A DNA stretch of 22,758 nucleotides. Origin: a virus. The notes beneath the pieces are model-generated. The model made no database searches and was not told the DNA's origin. It saw only the letters and a program-made list of their open reading frames with translations. Where the stretch lies: IMG/VR virus record IMGVR_UViG_3300025096_000146, positions 1-22,758 of that record. The stretch is one strand, 5' to 3'. Shown one piece after another: positions 1 through 7,318 of this stretch; positions within the stretch are counted from its first letter, which is position 1, and each line of letters begins with the position of its first letter. Made by a program: the position numbers and the translations under genes.

Positions 1-6
1 TGCATC

Positions 7-354
7 TTATATCTCCACTATGCGTACAGACCCAGTGTCTGTAGTGGTTGAGTTATGATTGAAATAGATATTGTTCCCCAGACCTCTGGGCACAGTAAGA
101 AAAGTAAGAGTATTCTTAGGGAGTAAGAGATCGTTAGTATCACTTACGTCACTGCCTGAATCAGCACTGAAGCTGAAATATATTTCCACTCCTGAATGTA
201 CACCCATCGTATGGGTGCCTGCGGCAAGGTTATAATGAATTGAGTTGGCGACATCGGCACTGCTACCCGTTGTAGCCGCTGTACCTACGTCCCAGTTACC
301 ACCTACAGTGGTGTTAAGAGCCTCGTGAGTCCTATATTTATTAAGATTAGCCAT
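7..354 (-). CDS. small Ser/Thr/Gly-rich putative virion protein
   Basis: A 115-aa protein with no signal peptide or membrane segment. It is rich in Ser, Thr, Gly and Asn, with alternating hydrophobic stretches such as GVEIYFSFS and TLTFLTVP that suggest a beta-sandwich. Phage decoration, tail-spike-base or fibre-associated proteins often have this composition. ATG has a strong Shine-Dalgarno (GGAGAACATC before the start). It is the last complete gene of the leftward late unit in the window, 60 nt after the connector-like genes, so a tail or head-surface role is likely by position. No family is recognised, so the function is open. The stop TAA lies at 7-9, so the gene is complete. Confidence 0.75.
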   Translation of the reverse strand: MANLNKYRTHEALNTTVGGNWDVGTAATTGSSADVANSIHYNLAAGTHTMGVHSGVEIYFSFSADSGSDVSDTNDLLLPKNTLTFLTVPRGLGNNIYFNHNSTTTDTGSVRIVEI

Positions 355-414
355 GATGTTCTCCTGCTATTCATGTTTGTCCTGCGGGGCAAGAACTACT
401 CCCTATACAAACAG

Positions 415-846
415 TTATGTAAAATTAAAAGGTAGGACTGCACGGGTTCCGCCAGTCTTATCCCTTTTTCTCATTCCAAATCTCTTCAAGAGATTGTTAA
501 ATCTTTGATCGTGCTGGGCCATTAAAGCCATAGATGTCTGTGCTATGTTAGGGTCTTGAGACGAACCCGCCTTATCCATGTATAAACAACGCTTAACATA
601 GTCAACAAGAGCACCATGCAGGGTATTGTCAATATCAGGAGTGTCTGTAATAGCACTTACTGAATTAGGTTCTCCGTAGTAATGGAGAAATAAACCATCT
701 GTAACTGACTCTGCAATAGCTTTCCATTTCTTTCTTGTTGTCGTTCTGGCTGTACCGCTACTGTCAACATTGGTAATAAGGGCAAGCTTGTCACCCTCAA
801 CAAACCAGACCGCTACATCTTCCGGGTATGAAATATTACTAGCCAT
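415..846 (-). CDS. putative head-tail connector / tail-tube-type structural protein
   Basis: A 143-aa protein. The N-terminal half has mixed beta segments (VAVWFVEGDKLALITNVDSS). The C-terminal half is helical (a stretch around ALVDYVKRCLYMDKAG) and ends in a basic KRFGMRKRDKTGG segment. Small proteins of this size after the coat and adaptor genes are usually head-completion or connector subunits in podoviruses, so this is a position-based assignment. The start ATG overlaps the stop of the upstream 116-aa gene by one base (TAATG), a typical translational-coupling arrangement. I recognise the general type from marine phages but cannot assign a named family. Confidence 0.7.
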   Translation of the reverse strand: MASNISYPEDVAVWFVEGDKLALITNVDSSGTARTTTRKKWKAIAESVTDGLFLHYYGEPNSVSAITDTPDIDNTLHGALVDYVKRCLYMDKAGSSQDPNIAQTSMALMAQHDQRFNNLLKRFGMRKRDKTGGTRAVLPFNFT

Positions 847-1196
847 TAATCCGGTGCTGTTATTGCTGATTCACTGGTAGCATCCATTAACAGAATGCCT
901 TTATCAACCAGTCTTGGTATCTTGATATAGTCACCATCATCATCCATTAGATCAACTCTAAAGATTTTATTGGCCTCTAATCTATTACTGCTTGAGTCAT
1001 TTGCGCTATCGCCAATAGCATAAAACATCTGATTTGCAACAGTGCTCACCTTAGCCTGAACAACCTTAGTATGATGATTACCCATTTCAACCAGTGCCTC
1101 ATTGATTAAGTTCATAATATAAGTCTCAGGAGCGTCCGGAAAAACCAAACGCACCTGACTTATAATCTTCTTAACTGTTAATGCATGGACAGCCAT
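846..1196 (-). CDS. putative head-tail adaptor / connector protein
   Basis: A 116-aa protein. The N-terminal helix (TVKKIISQVRLVFPDAPETYIMNLINEALVEMG) resembles the opening helices of phage gp4- or gp6-like adaptor subunits, where helices pack under the portal. It is followed by short beta segments (QMFYAIGD, RVDLMDDDGDYIKIPRLVDK). It overlaps by 1 nt both the giant fibre gene upstream (stop at 1196) and the 143-aa gene downstream (TAATG junctions), so the three are probably translated as a coupled set and assembled at the neck. The family is inferred from shape and position, not from a diagnostic motif. Confidence 0.7.
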   Translation of the reverse strand: MAVHALTVKKIISQVRLVFPDAPETYIMNLINEALVEMGNHHTKVVQAKVSTVANQMFYAIGDSANDSSSNRLEANKIFRVDLMDDDGDYIKIPRLVDKGILLMDATSESAITAPD

Positions 1197-4100
1197 TATG
1201 ACCTAGCTCCTATTAAAAGTTGAATTCCTTTATCATAATCAGCTTGTAATTTAGCCTGTTGTTTCTCAAACCAGCCATAGTGGGATGTGTCCACCGCTAA
1301 TCTTATCTGGGCCTCATTAGCATAGGCCTGAGCTATGCCGACTTTAGACTGTATCTGGGCCGCATAAGACTGGGCAGTCTCAACATAACGCTGGGCGGCC
1401 TGTCCGTAAGCAGATGCTGTACCAAGATAAGCCTGAGCCGTAGAACCATAGCCGTTGGCAGTGCCAAGATAGCCCTGTGCAGTCTGATTGAAACCAGATG
1501 CCGTCTGAGCGTATTTATCACCACCCATGCCATAGCCCTGAGCAGTACCAAGATAGCCTTGAGCATCCTGATTATAAGAAGATGCCGTACTAATATAACC
1601 TTGAGCAACACCTACCTGCGCCTGCACCTGCTGTACTCTTGCCGCTACCTCATTAACATAAGCCTGAACCTCATTAGCTGACGCACTGGCCTCCGCCAAG
1701 AAGGCGTTGCCAGTAGCCACACGTGTCTGAGAAGTCTGTGAAAATACCTGTGCATACTTCAACCTTGAATCAATCTCCAGTCCATAACTTTGAGCTGATT
1801 GAACATAGGCTCCCACAGCCGCTAAATAACCCTGAGCTAAGGAAATATCCTGAGCTACTTCAGCCAGATAAGCATTAGCCGTACCTAAAAATCCCTGTGC
1901 AACACCACCATAACCTTGGGCAGTCCCTAAATAACTTTGAGCAGACTGCGTATAACCGGATGCTGTTTGTGCAAACTTATCTCCAACAGCACCATAGCCC
2001 TGCGCTGTACCTAAATAACCCTGAGCTGTCTTACCATAACTGTCAGCAGTTCCTAAAAATCCTTGAGCTACGCCAACTTGGGCCTGAACCTGAGCAACAC
2101 GAGCTTGGACTTCGTTCACATAAGTCTGAGCTTCAGCCGCAGAAGCATTGGCTTCAGCTAAATAACCATTACCAAGCTCCACCCTAGACCGGGATTCTTC
2201 CCTCTTTGCCTGAGCTTGGGCAAGCCTAGAATTAACTTCATTACCGTACCCCTGCGCTATATTAACCTTAGCCTGTATCTCACTGGCATATCCTTGAGTT
2301 GTAGCAACATAAGCTTGGGTAGCTTGAAGATAACCATTGGCAGTTCCAATAAAACCCTGTGCTGTTTTACCATAAGTATCAGCTACTCTCGAATAACCAG
2401 CACCACTTGCTATATATCCCTGAGCTACCCCAACCTGAGCTTGAACTTGTTGCACTCTAGCTGAAACTTCATTTACATAAGACTGAACTTCACTTGCAGA
2501 TGCATTTGCCTCAGCAAGAAAAGCATTTCCGGCATTTACTCTATTCTGAGAAGTGTTTATAAATATTTGCGTACTTTTTGAATAAGCCTCAATCTCTGCC
2601 ACATAACCCTGTGCCGCTTGAACATAAGCACCTATGGCATTCCCATAACTATTGGCAATGGAAATGTCTTGAGCTACTTCAGCAAGATAAGCATTGGCAG
2701 TATTTATATATGCCTGTACTGCTTGAGACTTAGCCCCTGTAAAGGCTGTTCGGGAATTAACCTCTGCGGCATATCCCTGTGCCTGTGCTATATACGACTC
2801 AGCTTCTTTTATATAAGCATTTCCTTGATTCACTATTGCATTGGCCTCTTGAAGATAGGAACCTCCAGCCGTTAATCTGGATTGAGATTCTTCCCTTTTT
2901 GCTCGGGCTTGCTGTAACCTAATACTAATTTCAGCAACATATCCATTAGCTATACCAATTTTAGACTGAACTTCATTTCCGAATCCCTGAGCAGTGGCTA
3001 CATAACTTTGAGCTGTATCAATATAACCCTTAATAGCCTGTGATTTCGCCCCAGAGAATGTTGATCTAGCACCAACCTCAGCCGCATACCCTTGAGCTTG
3101 GGCTATGTATGCTTCAGCCTCTTTTATGTAAGCGTTCCCTTGGCTTACTATTGCATTCGCTTCTTGGAGATAGGCATTCCCTGCCGCAAGCCTAGATTGA
3201 GATTCCTGTCTCTTTGCCTGAGCCTGCTCTAGCCTTGATCGAACCTCATTTGAATATCCCTGTGAAATTGAAATCTTAGCCTGCACTTCATTTCCAAACC
3301 CCTGTGCAGATGACACATAAGTTTGAGCCGTGCTAATATAACCATCAACAGCCTTTGCCTTAGCCCCGCTAAAACCACCCCTTGCCTGAGCTTCTGAGGC
3401 AAAACCATTTATCTCAGCAGATAAAGTCTGAACCATTGTATTCCATTCAGTTATATATGTCTGGGCTATCTTTAAGTCTGTATCAACGGCATTTAAAGTT
3501 GTTTGAGTTTGTTGCATCCTTGCATTAGCAAGATCAATATCTTCACTTGTTAATTCAGCATCTACGTCAGCAAGATTAGCCGTTAAATCATAAGCCGCAT
3601 TTGGATGATCTCCATTTATGTAAGATATGGCTCTATCTACATAAGTCTTAACACTCGTCATAGCTGAGCTTCCAGTAGTATATGTAGACTCGTCTCCAAA
3701 CAAAGCAGGATCATCACCATCAGCCCTAAATTTATCCAATGCTGTATTCATTGCATCAAGAGCTGTTTCATAGTCGCCACCATTATCAGTTTGGGTTGCG
3801 AGTTCAGCGGCCTCTGCTTTAGCGAGCACAATTTCCGCCTTAGCAAGAACTAAGTCAGCGTCTATCTTATCACATACTGCCTGAGTCTCATCCATCTCAG
3901 TAATAATTTTACCCAAAGCAGTGTTTACAGCACCCTCAGAATCAGCTTCACCCAAATCTAATAATGCATCAGACTTATCAAATTCTACACTCCCCTCTAC
4001 AATGACATTATCAACTTTGTCAAATTCTACACTGGCTTCTACAATCACCTCATCCACCTTATCAAGCTCTGTATTTATAGCAGTTAAAGCTGTTGCAAAA

Positions 4101-6433
4101 TCACTTGAATTATCTGTATTTGAAGCCAACTCTGCCGCTTCTGCTTTGGCAAGTACAATCTCAGCTTTTGCGAGGACTAAATCAGCATCTACCTTATCAC
4201 ATATAGCCTGTGTTTCATCTAATTCTACTACTATTTTTGCCGCCGCATCATTAACAGCACTTTCACTATCAACCTCTCCTTTGTCAAGAAGGGCAGTAGA
4301 CTTGTCAAGTTCTACACTGCCTTCAACAATTACATCATCAACTTTGTCAAACTCAGCACTAGCTTCTACAATTATATTATCAACCTTATCCAACTCTGTT
4401 TTAATAGCATCTAAGGCTGTTTCAATTTCGCCACTATTATCTGTTTGAGATGCTATTTCTGCCGCTTCTGTTTTCGCTAAATCTATATCTGCCTTAGCTG
4501 TTGCTATTCTAGTATTAGCATTACCAAGAAAAGTATTCATATTACTAGCTATGCTAACAGCACTGTCTACTTGAGTATTTATTAACCCAAGAGCTGTGGC
4601 TATAGCACCATCATCAGCCTCCCCCTCTGCTTGAGCGGCTTCTAAAACACCAGCATCAAATTGACCATTAGCTAATATAACAGCAGTATTTACCCTGCCT
4701 GCGGCAGTGGTGATTGCCGCTGTAGCGGTGTCTATACCAGAGTCTACAAGGGTTGCCGCTTCTGCTAACTCAGCAGTAGCTTTATCAAGTTCTGCATTAT
4801 CCAACACTCCCTCTGCCGCCATTTTATCCACCTCAATATTAGCTAAACCAATTTCAGTTAAAGCACTATCAGCAGATGAATTTATAATAGCAATCTCAGT
4901 ATGCATATTGTCAGCAAGACCCTGAGTCTCATCCAGCTCTGTATTTATTGCCGTTAAAGCAGTATTAATATCGTTTTCCGTATCAGCTTCCCCAAGATCA
5001 AGAACAGTATCACATTTATCAAATTCTAAATTTGCTAGTTCTACTGCTGTATTTATACGACCTGCGGCAGTTGCTATAGCGGCAGTTGCAGTATCTATAC
5101 CGGCATCAACAAGAACTAAGGCTTCATCAAGTTCACCATTTGCCAAAGCTATCTCAGCACCAACTTTATCCACTTCAGCATTTGCCAACACAACCTCAGC
5201 CGCCATCTTGTCTGCTTCGGCATTAGACAATGCAACCTCAGCAGTTGCCTTATCTGCCTCTGCATTAGCTAAAACAACCTCAGCCGCCATCTTATCCACC
5301 TCAACATTAGCTAAATCTATCTCCGCCTTGGCTGTGGCTATTCTGGTATTTGCATTACCAAGTGCTGTTGTAGCACTGGATATAGTAGTAACAGCACTAT
5401 CAGCCTGTGTATTTATTAAATCTAAAGCAGTGTCAATCTTACCATCGTCAGCTTCGCCCTCAGCTTGGGCCGCCTCTAACACAGCCGCATCAAACTGTGC
5501 ATTAGCAAGGGCTACCGCTGTATTAATTCTTCCTGCCGCTGTAGTTATTGCGGCTGTGGCTGTATCAACACCTGAGTCAATTAATGTAGCCGCCTCATCT
5601 ATTTCAGCATTAGCAAGCCCAATCTCAGTTACCGCCTTATCAACTTCAGCATTAGCTAAATCAACTTCAGCAGATATTTTATCCGCTTCTGTATTTGAAA
5701 GAGCCACCTCTGCTGTAGCCTTATCCACCTCAGCGTTTGCTAAAACGACTTCTGCCGCCATCTTATCAGCCTCTGTGTTCGCCAAGCCAATCTCAGTGGC
5801 AATCTTATCAGCCTCAGTATTGGCTAACCCTATCTCAGTTGCAATATTGTCAGCTATTGTCAAACACTCGTCAACTTCAGCATTAACAGCAGTTAGGGCT
5901 GTTGTAATATCTGAATTAGATGTTTTGTTGCCTAAAACATTCTGCAATGATTTTACAGAAGCATATAATGGGATTAAATATTCAGCTTCATCTGGGAATG
6001 CCGCTATTGCTGAATCTCCATATGCAACAGAAGGATACTGCACCTCTGAATACACAGAAGACCCGCTACTGGGAGCAATGTCTATCGTGTTATTTTTAAT
6101 ATAATATATGGGGTCTGTAGTGGTAGCCGCATTCATGTCGCCAGAATCTAAAGCCCTGCCTACCATACGGGATGGTATATACCTGCAAGGCTGGGCTATT
6201 GTGCCGTCACTTCTGGTCGCATACATCACCTTGCCGGTATTTAATGTCTGCGGAGTACCGGATGTAAAACTTTGCTCACTGGTACATAACTCTAATAAAT
6301 CATCCGGTAAGACGTTAATAACCTCCTTAGCACCATCTGTAAGGAACTGCGTCAACTCTGTCTGAGTCGGAGCACTGCTCCCGTCTATGGAAAGGCTGGT
6401 TAATCCCTCTACCTGCGCTTCAAAAGTAGCCAT
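1196..6433 (-). CDS. giant connector-like / heptad-repeat coiled-coil virion fibre protein
   Basis: A 1745-aa Ala-rich protein with three parts. Residues 1-170 form a non-repetitive domain: helix near TELTQFLTDGAKEVINVLP, a beta-rich middle, and a helix at DEAEYLIPLYASVKSLQNVLG. It reads like a head-tail adaptor (connector) subunit. Residues 175-902 are acidic heptad repeats of the LANAEVDK type, including a near-identical unit of about 109 residues present twice. After a linker (903 to about 950, with a DDPALFGDEST segment), residues 1017-1716 parse as 100 consecutive heptads, mostly with Tyr or Phe at a fixed position and Ala-Gln near the end of each (YLGTAQG, YAAEVQA). The last 29 residues are a charged tail. 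It probably forms a long oligomeric fibre or whisker attached at the neck. It has no signal peptide or enzyme motif. The start is 3 nt after the 33-aa gene's stop. The size is extreme for a podovirus-like structural gene. Confidence 0.85.
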   Translation of the reverse strand: MATFEAQVEGLTSLSIDGSSAPTQTELTQFLTDGAKEVINVLPDDLLELCTSEQSFTSGTPQTLNTGKVMYATRSDGTIAQPCRYIPSRMVGRALDSGDMNAATTTDPIYYIKNNTIDIAPSSGSSVYSEVQYPSVAYGDSAIAAFPDEAEYLIPLYASVKSLQNVLGNKTSNSDITTALTAVNAEVDECLTIADNIATEIGLANTEADKIATEIGLANTEADKMAAEVVLANAEVDKATAEVALSNTEADKISAEVDLANAEVDKAVTEIGLANAEIDEAATLIDSGVDTATAAITTAAGRINTAVALANAQFDAAVLEAAQAEGEADDGKIDTALDLINTQADSAVTTISSATTALGNANTRIATAKAEIDLANVEVDKMAAEVVLANAEADKATAEVALSNAEADKMAAEVVLANAEVDKVGAEIALANGELDEALVLVDAGIDTATAAIATAAGRINTAVELANLEFDKCDTVLDLGEADTENDINTALTAINTELDETQGLADNMHTEIAIINSSADSALTEIGLANIEVDKMAAEGVLDNAELDKATAELAEAATLVDSGIDTATAAITTAAGRVNTAVILANGQFDAGVLEAAQAEGEADDGAIATALGLINTQVDSAVSIASNMNTFLGNANTRIATAKADIDLAKTEAAEIASQTDNSGEIETALDAIKTELDKVDNIIVEASAEFDKVDDVIVEGSVELDKSTALLDKGEVDSESAVNDAAAKIVVELDETQAICDKVDADLVLAKAEIVLAKAEAAELASNTDNSSDFATALTAINTELDKVDEVIVEASVEFDKVDNVIVEGSVEFDKSDALLDLGEADSEGAVNTALGKIITEMDETQAVCDKIDADLVLAKAEIVLAKAEAAELATQTDNGGDYETALDAMNTALDKFRADGDDPALFGDESTYTTGSSAMTSVKTYVDRAISYINGDHPNAAYDLTANLADVDAELTSEDIDLANARMQQTQTTLNAVDTDLKIAQTYITEWNTMVQTLSAEINGFASEAQARGGFSGAKAKAVDGYISTAQTYVSSAQGFGNEVQAKISISQGYSNEVRSRLEQAQAKRQESQSRLAAGNAYLQEANAIVSQGNAYIKEAEAYIAQAQGYAAEVGARSTFSGAKSQAIKGYIDTAQSYVATAQGFGNEVQSKIGIANGYVAEISIRLQQARAKREESQSRLTAGGSYLQEANAIVNQGNAYIKEAESYIAQAQGYAAEVNSRTAFTGAKSQAVQAYINTANAYLAEVAQDISIANSYGNAIGAYVQAAQGYVAEIEAYSKSTQIFINTSQNRVNAGNAFLAEANASASEVQSYVNEVSARVQQVQAQVGVAQGYIASGAGYSRVADTYGKTAQGFIGTANGYLQATQAYVATTQGYASEIQAKVNIAQGYGNEVNSRLAQAQAKREESRSRVELGNGYLAEANASAAEAQTYVNEVQARVAQVQAQVGVAQGFLGTADSYGKTAQGYLGTAQGYGAVGDKFAQTASGYTQSAQSYLGTAQGYGGVAQGFLGTANAYLAEVAQDISLAQGYLAAVGAYVQSAQSYGLEIDSRLKYAQVFSQTSQTRVATGNAFLAEASASANEVQAYVNEVAARVQQVQAQVGVAQGYISTASSYNQDAQGYLGTAQGYGMGGDKYAQTASGFNQTAQGYLGTANGYGSTAQAYLGTASAYGQAAQRYVETAQSYAAQIQSKVGIAQAYANEAQIRLAVDTSHYGWFEKQQAKLQADYDKGIQLLIGARS
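1286..3385 (-). repeat. aromatic heptad array (about 100 heptads, 21-bp coding repeats)
   Basis: Coding repeat inside the giant fibre gene, residues 1017-1716. Every seven residues the pattern is roughly [G/A/S][Y/F/R][L/V/I]xx[A/V][Q/E/N]. It includes a 15-heptad (105-aa, 315-bp) unit repeated in tandem at residues 1017-1121 and 1122-1226; each copy runs from ARxxFSGAK to GYAAEV. A larger related block, from AYLAEVAQDIS to QVQAQVGVAQGY, recurs 39 heptads (273 aa) later. The parse was done by hand and the register never needed a gap. Confidence 0.85.
3728..5911 (-). repeat. acidic LANAEVDK-type heptad repeats with a 109-aa duplication
   Basis: Coding repeat inside the giant fibre gene, residues about 175-902. 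Two-heptad units of the form LANAEVDKxxAEVx recur many times. A longer block (AATLIDSGVDTATAAITTAAGRINTA and variants) occurs three times. A unit of about 109 residues starting at ALDAIKTELDKVDN recurs as ALTAINTELDKVDE. This half is Asp/Glu-rich and nearly free of aromatic residues, unlike the distal half. Confidence 0.8.
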
Positions 6434-6436
6434 TTA

Positions 6437-6538
6437 TTACTTCTTCTTTTTGCGGGCGGCCCTCCGTTTTCTAGCTTTCTTAGCCGCCGCTTTCCCCTTT
6501 TTAGTGTAAGGATAATGCTTTTTACCAACCTTAGGCAT
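6437..6538 (-). CDS. 33-aa Lys/Arg/Ala-rich peptide of the phage head module
   Basis: A 33-residue protein starting MPKVGKKHYPYTKKGKAAA and ending in a run of Lys and Arg. About half the residues are Lys or Arg and the rest mostly Ala, so it should bind nucleic acid or an acidic partner. Short peptides opening MPKVGKKxxPYTKKG are recurrent next to structural genes in marine podoviruses, as I recall that family; their role is not established. The ATG lies inside the end of the zinc-ribbon gene (8-nt overlap) and the stop is 3 nt before the giant fibre gene, so it is tightly packed in the operon. It could be a minor virion peptide or a DNA-packing aid. Confidence 0.8.
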   Translation of the reverse strand: MPKVGKKHYPYTKKGKAAAKKARKRRAARKKKK

Positions 6539-6764
6539 AGCCAATTCTCCTTTTCATTTCACTCATATTGTGATCCATGCTCTGGGAAGTCAGCTCAACA
6601 TCTGTTCTTTTGCCAATATCAGAAGTCATCCAAAGATTGGTAGTGTACCTAATCTTAGATGCCTTTTTACCGCAATCCCTGCAATAAAACCAGCCTCCCT
6701 TATTAGGAGTCTGGCAGTGTACACAATTCTTAATCTTCATAATTCTCATGGTTTCAGGGGCCAT
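6531..6764 (-). CDS. small zinc-ribbon protein
   Basis: A 77-aa protein. Cysteines in CVHC (residues 14-17) and CRDC (residues 28-31) form a CxxC-x10-CxxC zinc ribbon or zinc-finger pair, followed by a basic GKKASK segment and a helical tail. It would bind one zinc and probably nucleic acid or another protein; no enzyme motif is seen. The start is uncertain. The first ATG at 6764 has AAAGG directly against it, too close to serve as its ribosome site, so translation may begin at the second ATG (6749) or third (6740), just ahead of the ribbon. Its place between the virion genes and the 33-aa basic peptide suggests a minor virion or assembly role. Confidence 0.7.
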   Translation of the reverse strand: MAPETMRIMKIKNCVHCQTPNKGGWFYCRDCGKKASKIRYTTNLWMTSDIGKRTDVELTSQSMDHNMSEMKRRIGYA

Positions 6765-6821
6765 CCTTTATACGACAGCCCCTACAGTACCAAAAACTGC
6801 TATCCTTATTTATTCGGAAAA

Positions 6822-7307
6822 TTAGACTCCAGCCGCACCAACTAGGTGGACTGTTCCAACTGCTGTCATTATATGACCGCTCAAGTGCCAATTAGTACCA
6901 TCACAAACAAAAGACATTTTTAAGCCTTCTGACGATTGTGCAACAGAGCCATCAACTGTTATTGTTGAAATACCAGCAAAGGCATCTATTGTACTGTTTG
7001 CCGCTAATGTAATAATACCACCATAAATATCAGTACCAGCGGCACCAGTATTTATAATGAAATCTGCATCATCGTCAGAATCGACGGTAAAACAAAAATC
7101 ATAATTAACACCTGCCACAGCCGCAGAGGCTGTTGGCAATGTTACGGTTACATTATTATCAACGGTTGACATATCAACAGCGAAGAGAGTGCCTGATTGA
7201 GCGGCTAGTAATGTAATAGACCTTGCGGCCCCATTATCTATATACTCAACAGCCCTTTCTCCTGTTTGATATTTTCCACTTGATTTTTCTTGTAGGTCTG
7301 ATCTCAT
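6822..7307 (-). CDS. beta-rich small virion protein (decoration-type)
   Basis: A 161-aa protein directly after the major capsid gene. It is Ala/Thr/Val/Asp-rich with repeated short beta stretches: RSITLLAAQSGTLFAVDMS, VTVTLPTASAAVAGVNYDFCFTVDSD and DADFIINTGA. Small proteins of the VTLPxAxxxxGxxYxF type are common among phage head-decoration and fibre proteins. A clear Shine-Dalgarno (AAGGAG, 7 nt before ATG) and an 11-nt gap from the capsid gene suggest high expression. A capsid decoration protein is the most economical reading, and a tail-fibre subunit is the alternative. No signal peptide or membrane segment. Confidence 0.75.
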   Translation of the reverse strand: MRSDLQEKSSGKYQTGERAVEYIDNGAARSITLLAAQSGTLFAVDMSTVDNNVTVTLPTASAAVAGVNYDFCFTVDSDDDADFIINTGAAGTDIYGGIITLAANSTIDAFAGISTITVDGSVAQSSEGLKMSFVCDGTNWHLSGHIMTAVGTVHLVGAAGV

Positions 7308-7318
7308 AACTTAACTCC

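Noticed and set aside
3921-4448. 175-codon plus-strand frame opposite the fibre gene
   Set aside because: Same cause: the reverse complement of acidic heptads, giving a low-complexity Ser/Ala/Thr protein.
5208-6104. 298-codon plus-strand frame opposite the giant fibre gene
   Set aside because: It is the Ser/Ala-rich antisense of a highly repetitive Ala-rich gene; the repeats keep the complementary frame open, and no ribosome site or family is seen.
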